Below are positions 11,245 to 20,496 of a stretch of 64,000 nt of DNA, piece after piece (the stretch's first letter is position 1; every line of letters begins with the position of its first letter). Made by a program: the position numbers and the translations under genes. The notes below the pieces were generated by a model, which did no database searches, had not been told where the DNA came from, and saw only the letters and a program-made list of their open reading frames with translations. The stretch is from Rhynchopus euleeides (Eukaryota; Euglenozoa; Diplonemea; Diplonemida; Diplonemidae), in assembly GCA_963210315.1 (NCBI GenBank), contig OY723293.1, positions 186,001-250,000 of the forward strand, in the 5' to 3' direction.

Positions 11245-12993
11245 ATGTGTCGGGTTGGGTGGAGCATACACACACACATACACATATGTTCACACAACAC
11301 AGGGCAAACCGCACAAACGTGTTCACACATCCGGCATCCTATGCGAAATACCCGCCGCTCCCCGGGAGCTGTTGCGGGAACCATCTGCTCTTCCGACCCA
11401 CCGAGACTCTTGCCGTATTTTCTCTACCACACGGGGTGTGTTTTACCACTCGAGCGTGATGTTGTTCTGTTTATTGAGAATAAGCAAAAAAGAGGACACA
11501 CGGCCACACGGAGTGACCTCACGCAAAGAGCTCTGGCGTTCACCCCTCGGCCCGAAGGTTTTGCGGCGAGTTGGGAGTGGGTGTCTGCTGTTGCGCGCCG
11601 TCACGGCTTTGAGTTTCGTTCCCCAAGGATCACCAAAATTTCAGCTACTGAAGCTGAAATGAAGATCAACTCCTTTTGGAACCAAATTCGCTCGCTCTCT
11701 CTTGGTCTGGAGACGAAAGCCTCTGTGATGCGGTCGCCGCGGGGGGTTTACCATGAAGTTATTAACATGGACCAATCTCCCGTTTACAAGACCATCGCGC
11801 CACGGGATAAGATAATCGTGAAAACGGATGGCGCGGGTTCTCAGACGATAGTCCAGGATATCAACAAAGGTGAGTCCAGGTTTGCAACACTGGTCGGCCT
11901 TGTTCGGTATGACGTGCTTCGTCAAAAACTCTTGCCCGCAAAGCAGATGCTCATTTTTGAAGGAACAGGAAGGGGTTTGAAAGACGACGAGAGAGAGAAG
12001 TACACCCAGAGCAAAGACTGCGTCGTTCATTTTGACAGGTCGTCATGGTGTTCTGAGGAGGCCCTGAAGGTGTGGATTGACAAAGTGCTCAAACCCATCG
12101 CAGGTGCCAACAAAAAAATTCTTCTTGTCCTTGATTCCTACCGCACACACCTCACCCACGTCAAACTCTTTCAACCTTTTGCAGATGTAGTCATCATCCC
12201 CGGTGGTCTCACCCTTGCGCTTCAGTATCTTGATGTGCATGGGTTTGCCTCCATGAAGACTAGACTGCACAAGGTTCTTCATGAAAAGAAAGAGTCTGCC
12301 TTGGATGCGTGTCAGGAATCTGTTTCCCCAATGACCCCGCGCTGGAATAGGCTCAGCGCGCGGTGGTTTAGGGAGACCTTCACAGAGATAGTTCCCCAGG
12401 TGTGGCGTGAGACTGTGGAAAACATTTCTGACGTTGAAGCACAGACACGCTTCGCTCGTCTGGGCTATGTGCTCCCTGTCTCTGGCGAACTGGACCATCA
12501 GGTACAGCTCCCTTCATACCCAAAGATGTCTTTCACAAGAGATGATCTTTCAAACATGGATAAATCGTACCCGTTTCTTGACCTGCTTTATCGTTCCTCC
12601 CCAACCCCGTTTACATGTTTGCTACTTGCTGCAGGAAAGAGCACTGTCAAGAAGGCACCTACTCCCCAAGAACCGAGCACGCAGCCGAAGGCGCAGCCGA
12701 AGCTGTCTAGTTTCTTGAAGAGGAAGACGCCAGAAGTGACATCACCTTCTGCTGGCCCTGTACCCAAGAAAGCAAATGTTCGTTCGGATACAACACCCTC
12801 ATCTGCGCCCCCGGCAACACAAGCAGCTGCTTCTTCAAATGCTGCGCCGAAACGCAAGGCGGATGAGATGGCGGGCCCGAAGACGGACCCGGCTGGTGCT
12901 GCTCCTGCGAAGAAGGCCCGTGCCGCCCGTAATTGCCTTGAGTGTGGCAAGTCGGGCCATTACAGGAAGACCTGCCCAGCCAAGAAAAAATGA
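11245..12993 (+). CDS. Transposon protein, C-terminal part: CENP-B HTH, DDE_1 (pogo) transposase, CCHC zinc knuckle
   Basis: The credible part begins near RDVVLFIENKQKRG (about 11452), which looks like the CENP-B-type HTH. The frame upstream is low-complexity CA repeat and probably intron. The HTH continues with WEWVSAVARRHGFEFRSPRI. The DDE_1 core follows with three plausible catalytic aspartates: INMDQSPVYK, LLVLDSYRTHLTH and GGLTLALQYLDVHGF. This matches the DE / LDNxxxH / LQPLDV spacing style of pogo/Tigger transposases. The tail is Lys/Ala/Pro-rich with KRK/KKAR nuclear-localisation-like clusters, and ends in a CCHC knuckle (CLECGKSGHYRKTC). It has no frameshift or internal stop, so the copy may still be coding-competent. 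Confidence 0.8.
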   Translation: MCRVGWSIHTHIHICSHNTGQTAQTCSHIRHPMRNTRRSPGAVAGTICSSDPPRLLPYFLYHTGCVLPLERDVVLFIENKQKRGHTATRSDLTQRALAFTPRPEGFAASWEWVSAVARRHGFEFRSPRITKISATEAEMKINSFWNQIRSLSLGLETKASVMRSPRGVYHEVINMDQSPVYKTIAPRDKIIVKTDGAGSQTIVQDINKGESRFATLVGLVRYDVLRQKLLPAKQMLIFEGTGRGLKDDEREKYTQSKDCVVHFDRSSWCSEEALKVWIDKVLKPIAGANKKILLVLDSYRTHLTHVKLFQPFADVVIIPGGLTLALQYLDVHGFASMKTRLHKVLHEKKESALDACQESVSPMTPRWNRLSARWFRETFTEIVPQVWRETVENISDVEAQTRFARLGYVLPVSGELDHQVQLPSYPKMSFTRDDLSNMDKSYPFLDLLYRSSPTPFTCLLLAAGKSTVKKAPTPQEPSTQPKAQPKLSSFLKRKTPEVTSPSAGPVPKKANVRSDTTPSSAPPATQAAASSNAAPKRKADEMAGPKTDPAGAAPAKKARAARNCLECGKSGHYRKTCPAKKK

Positions 12994-13225
12994 TTGTCTT
13001 CCCCGGCCGTATCCCTGTTTCCCTTCCCTTGTCCCTGTATGTCTATATTCCCCTGTCTGTCTCAGTGCCCCCTGTTGTGTTCTCCTCGCAGCCGGTGCCA
13101 TCATTGGCACTGGCTTGTTGAGGGACTGTCTCTCCCTCCCTTGTGATCATCTCCCCTTTGCCCCCGTTGTAAATTTCTCCCCAGCCGCCTCAGGCTTGTC
13201 AAATCTGATGTAAATGATTCCCCGT

Positions 13226-13332
13226 TGTTTTTCCTTCTTTTTTCTTCTTTTTTCTTCTTTTTTCTTCTTTTTTCTTCTTTTTTCTTCTTTTTTCTTCTTT
13301 TTTCTTCTTTTTTCTTCTTTTTTCTTCTTTTA
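13226..13332. repeat. 10-bp polypyrimidine tandem repeat
   Basis: About ten to eleven near-perfect copies of TTTTTTCTTC follow the transposase stop by about 230 bp, inside the transposon. Confidence 0.9.
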
Positions 13333-13360
13333 GGCCAAATGAGGTCAGCTCCTGTGACGC

Positions 13361-13475
13361 TAAGTGACACTAAGTGACGGTAAGTGACCGTAAGTGTTGG
13401 TAAGTGACCGTAAGTGTTGGTAAGTGACTGTAAGTGACGTTAAGTGACACTAAGTGACGGTAAATGACGCCAAAA
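13361..13475. repeat. TAAGTGANNN decamer array (left)
   Basis: About eleven units of TAAGTGAC plus two to three variable bases with a 10-bp period. The same array type recurs at 15366-15545, so the two bracket the 31-bp arrays. Confidence 0.85.
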
Positions 13476-13605
13476 ATCCTGAATGCACACGCCTGGAGGG
13501 GGCTTGCAGGAGGTCCTCACGTCTCGGGCCCCAGTGCGTTCCTTTGACTCCGTGCTGACTGTAGTGGGGTAACTTGGACACCGACCGGCCGGTTGACCGG
13601 TCAGG

Positions 13606-13703
13606 AAGTAACCCGTTGACCGGCCATCTGACCGTTCACCGGCAGACCGGTGGCCGCGCCGGTTGACCGGCCATCTGCCCGCAAACCCGCACACAACGCG
13701 CTG
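13606..13703. repeat. 98-bp direct repeat, copy 1
   Basis: It starts AAGTAACCCGTTGACCGGCC and ends ACACAACGCGCTG. It is nearly identical to 14541-14638; the pair exactly brackets the first 31-bp array. It contains internal CCGGTTGACCGG-type palindromes. Confidence 0.9.
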
Positions 13704-14540
13704 TTTTCCACACCTCTACGAGGTTGCCCCGACATTTTCCACACCTCTACGAGGTTGCCCCGATATTTTCCACACCTCTGCGAGGTTGCCCCGATATTTT
13801 CCACACCTCTACGAGGTTGCCCCGATATTTTCCACACCTCTGCGAGGTTGCCCCGACATTTTCCACACCTCTGCGAGGTTGCCCCGATATTTTCCACACC
13901 TCTACGAGGTTGCCCCGATATTTTCCACACCTCTGCGAGGTTGCCCCGATATTTTCCACACCTCTGCGAGGTTGCCCCGATATTTTCCACACCTCTACGA
14001 GGTTGCCCCGATATTTTCCACACCTCTGCGAGGTTGCCCCGATATTTTCCACACCTCTACGAGGTTGCCCCGATATTTTCCACACCTCTGCGAGGTTGCC
14101 CCGATATTTTCCACACCTCTGCGAGGTTGCCCCGATATTTTCCACACCTCTACGAGGTTGCCCCGACATTTTCCACACCTCTGCGAGGTTGCCCCGATAT
14201 TTTCCACACCTCTACGAGGTTGCCCCGATATTTTCCACACCTCTGCGAGGTTGCCCCGATATTTTCCACACCTCTACGAGGTTGCCCCGACATTTTCCAC
14301 ACCTCTGCGAGGTTGCCCCGATATTTTCCACACCTCTACGAGGCTGCCCCGATATTTTCCACACCTCTGCGAGGTTGCCCCGATATTTTCCACACCTCTA
14401 CGAGGTTGCCCCGACATTTTCCACACCTCTGCGAGGTTGCCCCGATATTTTCCACACCTCTACGAGGTTGCCCCGACATTTTCCACACCTCTGCGAGGTT
14501 GCCCCGACATTATCCACACCTCTACGAGGTTGCCCCGATA
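13704..14540 (+). repeat. 31-bp satellite D, forward array of about 27 units
   Basis: The monomer carries CCTCTGCGAGGTTGCCCCGA followed by an AT-rich TATTTTCC join, with exact 31-bp spacing. Variation is almost confined to two sites (TACG/TGCG and GATA/GACA). The unit contains a small CCTC/GAGG dyad. All three forward frames happen to be open, so long peptides drawn here are artefacts. Confidence 0.95.
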
Positions 14541-14638
14541 AAGTAACCCGTTGACCGGCCATCTGACCGTTCACCGGCAGACCGATGGCCGCGCCGGTTG
14601 ACCGGCCATCTGCCCGCAAACCCGCACACAACGCGCTG
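14541..14638. repeat. 98-bp direct repeat, copy 2
   Basis: Same sequence and orientation as 13606-13703, with a single obvious difference in the ACCGATGGCC segment. Confidence 0.9.
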
Positions 14639-14810
14639 GTCGTTCGCCCGGTCAGACAACGGCTACTAGTCTGAGTCATCTCAGACCTATGGGGGGTGAC
14701 GATTCTTCCCGATTTTCCAGAAAAATAATTCATAAAAAAATTCGGGGGAAGAAACGCTGAAAAAAGGCGAAAAAAGAGTATGGGGAGTTGGGTCCAGTTT
14801 CGCAAAGTTC

Positions 14811-15188
14811 GTGGCAACCTCGGAGAGGTGTGGAAAATATCGGGGCAACCTCGTAGAGGTGTGGAAAATATCGGGGCAACCTCGTAGAGGTGTGGAAAAT
14901 GTCGGGGCAACCTCGTAGAGGTGTGGAAAATATCGGGGCAACCTCGTAGAGGTGGTGAAAATATCGGGGCAACCTCGTAGAGGTGTGGAAAACGTCGGGG
15001 CAACCTCGTAGAGGTGTGGAAAATATCGGGGCAACCTCGTAGAGGTGTGGAAAATGTCGGGGCAACCTCGTAGAGGTGTGGAAAATATCGGGGCAACCTC
15101 GTAGAGGTGTGGAAAATGTCGGGGCAACCTCATAGAGGTGTGGAAAATATCGGGGCAACTTCGTAGAGATGTGGACAATATCGGGGCA
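14811..15188 (-). repeat. 31-bp satellite D, inverted array of about 12 units
   Basis: These are reverse-complement units of the array at 13704-14540 (GGGGCAACCTCGTAGAGGTG). The first and last units are diverged. The spacer between the two arrays contains a diverged 170-bp segment with no gene. Confidence 0.95.
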
Positions 15189-15365
15189 CCGATCGTGATC
15201 GACAGCACTGTCGTTCACATGCTTGTCGGGTGGGAAATATGTCCCTTCTCAGCTCTCTCTGTGCATTCACGATCAGTCCTGCGGGATTCACATCGACCAC
15301 GCTCGGTTTTCTGCCATTACAGGGCTTGGTCAGCTCAGAACACGAGAAAACCAACGACTCCCTGA

Positions 15366-15545
15366 GTGACTGTAAGTGACGGTAAGTGACTGTAAGTAAC
15401 GCTAAGTGACGGTAAGTGACCGGTAAGTGACACTAAGTGACGCTAAGTGACCTTAAGTGACGCTATGTGACGCTCTGTGACTGTAAGTGACGTGCGGTGA
15501 CTGTAAGTGAAGCTAAGTGACCGTAAGTGACAGTAAGTGACGACA
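15366..15545. repeat. TAAGTGANNN decamer array (right)
   Basis: About 17 units of the decamer seen at 13361-13475, somewhat more diverged (TATGTGAC and TCTGTGAC variants). Confidence 0.85.
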
Positions 15546-15972
15546 AAAAAGCGGGAAAAATGGGACAGTCACCTGACCTCAGTTGGCCTATCTTTTGTTT
15601 TCTTTTGTCTTTGTGAATGCTAGATCTCTCAGGTCCGGCGCTTATTTCAACATGAAGCCTTCTGCAGCTCAACCCGGTCAGTGTGCGGCTTGTTTGCCGA
15701 GAATGTGGATCCGTCGTCGCCGAAGAGAACGAGTAGGGTTTTGAGGCCCCAAACCCCCAGGTTCCCCTCCACCTGGCCTACCCAAGAGCCTCACACCGGG
15801 TCCCTCCCCTCCTGGTGGTCCACCGACGGGCAAGTTCAAACGATTCTCGAGGTTTGTCAGGTTCGACTAGCAGTTCCGCTCCCCCCACCCCCCCAAACGT
15901 CACGTCACGTCACCACTTCTCACCACATTTTTGGTTTTCCGGCTGGAAAAACAGGCTGCAAATTTGAAATTT

Positions 15973-16131
15973 GGCTGAAATTCGGCTTTCGCCGAATACA
16001 AGCCCCCCCCCCTTGTATTTGGCCAATCACTGCAAAAAAAATTTAAAATTTTAGGCCCCCAAAAACCCCCAAAAAAACTCGATCCTACGCCGAATACAAG
16101 GGGGGGGGGGCTTCTATTTAGCCCCCCCCAG
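15973..16131. repeat. Right terminal inverted repeat region of the pogo-like element
   Basis: This mirrors the left end: the inner block at 15973-16002 and outer CTTCTATTTAGCCCCCCCCA, ending at 16131 before TA. Confidence 0.85.
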
Positions 16132-16437
16132 TAGGGGCATAGCTTCCGATAAGAATCCGACCCCCAGACCCCTCCGACCCCCGACCCCCGACCCCCCCTT
16201 AGCAAAACTACCCCAGGCCTCTGGCTAATTCGGGTCGAACGTTAAGTTTCTCCGTGCCGGGGGGGGGAGGGGGGGGGGGGGGGGGGGGGGGGGGGCTACC
16301 CTACCCTACCCTAGGGTTGGGGCCGCCGGGGTCCCAGATTTTTTGGTAATTTCCAGGTGTGGGTAGGGGGACCTTTTCGAATTTTTTTTTTCGAGGGGTG
16401 CCCATTTTGGCGATTTGGGCCCGATTTCGAGGGTTAC

Positions 16438-18565
16438 GGGTGACCCTAGACCCTACCCAACCCTAGGGTTGGGGTTGGGGTTAACTCCAGACCCTACCCT
16501 CACCCTAGGGTTAGGGTTAACCCTAGACCCTACCCTGGGGTTAGGGTTAACCCTATACCCTACCCAACCCTAGGGTTAGGGTGAGGGTTAACCCTACACC
16601 CTACCCAACCCTAGGGTTGGGGTTGGGGTTAACCCTAGACCCTACCCTAGGGTTAGGGTCAGGGTTAACCCTATACCCTACCCAACCCTAGGGTTGGGGT
16701 TGGGGTTAACCCTAGACCCTACCCTAGGGTTAGGGTCAGGGTTAACCCTACACCCTACCCAACCCTAGGGTTGGGGTTGGGGTTAACCCTAGACCCTACC
16801 CTAGGGTTAGGGTCAGGGTTAACCCTACACCCTACCCAACCCTAGGGTTGGGGTTGGGGTTAACCCTAGACCCTACCCTAGGGTTAGGGTCAGGGTTAAC
16901 CCTATACCCTACCCAACCCTAGGGTTAGGGTGAGGGTTAACCCTACACCCTACCCAACCCTAGGGTTAGGGTTGGGGTTAACCCTAGACCCTACCCTAGG
17001 GTTAGGGTTAACCCTACACCCTACCCAACCCTAGGGTTAGGGTTAGGGTTAACCCTAGACCCTACCCTAGGGTTAGGGTCAGGGTTAACCCTATACCCAA
17101 CCCAACCCTACACCCAACCCTACCCTAGGGTTAGGGTTAGGGTTAACCCTAGACCCAACCCAACCCTAGGGTTAGGGTTCGGGTTAACCCTAGACCCAAC
17201 CCAACCCTAGGGTTAGGGTTGGGGTTAACCCTATACCCTACCCAACCCTAGGGTTAGGGTCAGGGTTAACCCTAGACCCAACCCAACCCTAGGGTTAGGG
17301 TTAGGGTTAACCCTATACCCAACCCAACCCTAGGGTTAGGGTTAGGGTTAACCCTATACCCAACCCAACCCTAGGGTTAGGGTTAACCCAACCCAACCCT
17401 AGGGTTAGGGTTAACCCAAGACCCAACCCTACCCTAGGGTTAGGGTTAACCCTATACCCTACCCAACCCTAGGGTTAGGGTTGGGGTTAACCCTAGACCC
17501 TACCCTAGGGTTAGGGTTAACCCTACACCCTACCCAACCCTAGGGTTAGGGTTAGGGTTAACCCTAGACCCTACCCTAGGGTTAGGGTCAGGGTTAACCC
17601 TATACCCAACCCAACCCTACACCCAACCCTACCCTAGGGTTAGGGTTAGGGTTAACCCTAGACCCAACCCAACCCTAGGGTTAGGGTTCGGGTTAACCCT
17701 AGACCCAACCCAACCCTAGGGTTAGGGTTGGGGTTAACCCTATACCCTACCCAACCCTAGGGTTAGGGTCAGGGTTAACCCTAGACCCAACCCAACCCTA
17801 GGGTTAGGGTTAGGGTTAACCCTATACCCAACCCAACCCTAGGGTTAGGGTTAGGGTTAACCCTATACCCAACCCAACCCTAGGGTTAGGGTTAACCCAA
17901 CCCAACCCTAGGGTTAGGGTTAACCCAAGACCCAACCCTACCCTAGGGTTAGGGTTAACCCTATACCCTACCCAACCCTAGGGTTAGGGTTGGGGTTAAC
18001 CCTAGACCCTACCCTCACCCTAGGGTTAGGGTTAGGGTTAACCCTATACACAACCCAACCCTAGGGTTAGGGTTAACCCTATACCCTACCCAACCCTACC
18101 CTAGGGTTAGGGTTAACCCTATACCCTACCCAACCCTAGGGTTAGGGTTGGGGTTAACCCTATACCCTACCCTCACCCTAGGGTTAGGGTTAACCCTATA
18201 CCCAACCCAACCCTAGGGTTAGGGTTAACCCAAGACCCAACCCTACCCTAGGGTTAGGGTTAGGGTTAACCCTATACACAACCCAACCCTAGGGTTAGGG
18301 TTAACCCTATACCCTACCCAACCCTACCCTAGGGTTAGGGTTAGGGTTAACCCTATACACAACCCAACCCTAGGGTTAGGGTTAACCCTATACCCTACCC
18401 AACCCGAGGGTTAGGGTTGGGGGTTAACCCAAGACCCTGCCCGACCCTAGGGTTAGGGTTCACCCTAGACCCAACCCTACCCTAGGGTTCGGGTTTGGGT
18501 CAGGGTGAACCCTAGACCCGACCCAACCCTCGGATCAGGGTTGGGGTTAACCCTATACCCTACCC
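16438..18565. repeat. Palindromic telomere-like array, left arm
   Basis: Units of roughly 35-47 bp each join a C-rich half (AACCCTAGACCCTACCC) to a G-rich half (CTAGGGTTAGGGTTA), so the strand of the telomere-like motif flips within every unit. A block of about 510 bp is repeated in tandem (about 17055-17560 and 17565-18070), a sign of recent internal duplication. Confidence 0.9.
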
Positions 18566-19480
18566 TAACCCTAGGGTAGGGTCTAGGGTCAACCCTGACC
18601 CTAACCCTAGGGTTGGGTAGGGTCCAGGGTTAACCCTAACCCTAACCCGAGGGTTGGGTAGGGTCTAGGGTTAACCCTAACCCTAACCCTAGGGTTGGGT
18701 CAAGGGTTAACCCTAACCCTAACCCTAGGGTTGGGTCAAGGGTTAACCCTAACCCTAACCCTAGGGTTGGGTCAAGGGTTAACCCTAACCCTAACCCTAG
18801 GGTTGGGTAGGGTCTAGGGTCAACCCTGACCCTAACCCGAGGGTTGGGTAGGGTCTAGGGTTAACCCTAACCCTAACCCTAGGGTTGGGTCAAGGGTTAA
18901 CCCTAACCCTAACCCTAGGGTTGGGTCAAGGGTTAACCCTAACCCTAACCCTAGGGTTAGGGTAGGGTCTAGGGTCAACCCTGACCCTAACCCGAGGGTT
19001 GGGTAGGGTCTAGGGTTAACCCTAACCCTAACCCTAGGGTTGGGTCAAGGGTTAACCCTAACCCTAACCCTAGGGTTAGGGTAGGGTCTAGGGTTAACCC
19101 TGACCCTAACCCTAGGGTTGGGTAGGGTCTAGGGTCAACCCTGACCCTAACCCGAGGGTTGGGTAGGGTCTAGGGTTAACCCTAACCCTAACCCTAGGGT
19201 TAGGGTAGGGTCTAGGGTCAACCCTAACCCTATCCCTAGGGTTGGGTCAAGGGTTAACCCTAACCCTAGGGTTGGGTAGGGTCTAGGGTCAACCCTGACC
19301 CTTACCCTAGGGTTGGGTAGGGTCTGGGGTCAACCCTGACCCTAACCCTTGGGTTGGGTTGGGTCTAGGATCAACCCTGGCCCTGACCCCTGGGTTGGGT
19401 AGGGTCGTGTTGGGTCGGGTTATGGGTACCCAACCCTCACCCTAGGGTAGGGTTGGGTCGGGTTGTGGGTACCCCCGACG
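18566..19480. repeat. Palindromic telomere-like array, right arm in inverted orientation
   Basis: Here the unit order is the reverse complement of the left arm (AACCCTAGGGTTGGGTAGGG then TCTAGGGTTAACCC). The whole array is therefore a large inverted repeat with its centre near 18575. Confidence 0.85.
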
Positions 19481-19486
19481 TGCTGT

Positions 19487-19574
19487 AGGGTAGGGTAGGG
19501 TAGGGTAGGGTAGGGTAGGGTAGGGTAGGGTAGGGTAGGGTAGGGTAGGGTAGGGTAGGGTAGGGTAGGGTAGG
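19487..19574. repeat. TAGGG pentamer tract
   Basis: About 17 perfect GGGTA units, followed by a C run and the right end of the hAT-like element. Confidence 0.95.
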
Positions 19575-19711
19575 CCCCCCCCCCCCTCCGGCCCAACGTT
19601 AAGTCCGGCCCCAGAATTAGCCAGAGGCCTGAACTACCCCCCCCTCCCAAAAAATCTCAGGGGTTTCCCGAGGAAACGCGGTTCCCCCCTCTCCTGCGTT
19701 GTTTGGGCTCC

Positions 19712-19735
19712 GTGCGGATCGTAGTGGGGTCACTT
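19712..19735. repeat. Dispersed GTGCGGATCGTAGTGGGGTC motif (six sites)
   Basis: The motif, usually preceded by (T/A)TTTGGA-like bases, occurs near 19712, 20074, 20268, 24282, 37801 and 37969. It marks interiors of the TA-flanked and hAT-like elements, and spans about 200 bp of homology between 20056-20310 and 37790-38010. Confidence 0.75.
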
Positions 19736-20496
19736 TGTTGGTGTAGGTGCCACAGAACACCTCTGAAATGCGGATGTGGTTCCTTGAGAAAAGGGGGGTC
19801 GGAACCTCGGGGGTCGGAATCCGACCCCCGACCCCCCATTTTTAGGGGGTCGGAGGGGGTCGGGGCTATATCCCGACCCCCCATTCTTGCGGGGGTCAGG
19901 ATCCGGAAGATGGGGGGTCTGAAACTGTGGTCAAACTCGGGTCGAAATTTTCGCGTTTTTTCTCGGGGGTCGTAGATGGGGTCGGAAACTAGGGGTTGAA
20001 ATATGAGGTGGTCCCCCCTCCCGACCCCCCACACGGGGTTTTCAAAACCCCGTTCTTTGGACTATTTGGAGTTTGTGCGGATCGTAGTGGGGTCATTTCG
20101 TGGGTCTTGGGACCAAGCTTCAACGACGAAACATGGGTCTGGTCCAGGTACTGTCATGGGAGGACGTGACCGGGAGGCACACCAGGCCACCCCCACCCAC
20201 CCAGCGGGACCCTCCCGACCCCCTCCTCGGGTTTTTCAAAAACCCGTTCTTTTGAATATTTGGAGTTTGTGCGGATCGCAGTGGGGTCATTTTTGACATG
20301 GGGTGCCTATTCACACCTCTTATTGGTGGTCCCCATCCAGGCCACATTCCTTAGGAAATAGTAAGGCGACCCCCTCCGACCCCCCCTCACGACCCCCGAC
20401 CCCCGACCCCTGCGACCCCCGACCCCCGCTTATCGGAAGCTATGCCTAGGGGGGGGGGGGTGTGTGGGGTGGAAGGCGGTTTCCCTTAAGACATAC

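Larger units (their letters stand above)
9128..16131 (+). mobile_element. Complete 7.0-kb pogo-like DNA transposon with TA target duplication
   Basis: Both ends carry a matching inverted terminus: the left reads CTGGGGGGGGCTAAATAGAA and the right is its complement. Each end is directly flanked by TA (9126-9127 and 16132-16133), the duplication made by Tc1/mariner/pogo transposases. A second inverted pair lies just inside (9205-9234 and 15973-16002, core TTCGGCGAAAGCCGAA). Within it lie a peptidase/HTH block, a DDE/CCHC block and about 2.9 kb of satellite DNA. A direct repeat (CCCCAAACCCCCAGGTTCCC) occurs near both inner ends, at about 9371 and 15748. Internal sequence of a 638-bp element at 37536-38173 shares the same ends. 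Confidence 0.85.
16214..19631. mobile_element. hAT-like non-autonomous element filled with telomere-like repeats, copy 1
   Basis: A perfect 18-bp terminal inverted repeat, CAGGCCTCTGGCTAATTC, bounds it. It is flanked on both sides by AACTACCC (16206-16213 and 19632-19639). An 8-bp duplication and CAGG ends fit the hAT superfamily. No coding sequence is present. The interior is a G run, about 120 bp of unique sequence, roughly 3 kb of degenerate CCCTAA/TTAGGG units, and a TAGGG pentamer tract. Confidence 0.85.
16136..20446. mobile_element. Candidate TA-flanked outer element bounded by an 18-bp inverted repeat
   Basis: GGCATAGCTTCCGATAAG at 16136-16153 is perfectly inverted at 20429-20446. TA dinucleotides lie at 16132-16133 and 20447-20448. 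Both inner flanks are rich in GACCCCC repeats. The interior right part (20056-20310) resembles the interior of the short pogo-like element at 37790-38010, including GTGCGGATCG(T/C)AGTGGGGTC. The hAT-like element at 16214-19631 is inserted in it. The left end abuts the 7-kb transposon and shares its TA. Confidence 0.55.

Noticed and set aside
13650-14554. Three overlapping frames of 276-298 codons
   Set aside because: Same artefact in satellite D; peptides repeat every 31 residues in all frames.
13704-15188. CRISPR array
   Set aside because: Repeats are head-to-tail with no unique spacers, in a eukaryotic transposon.
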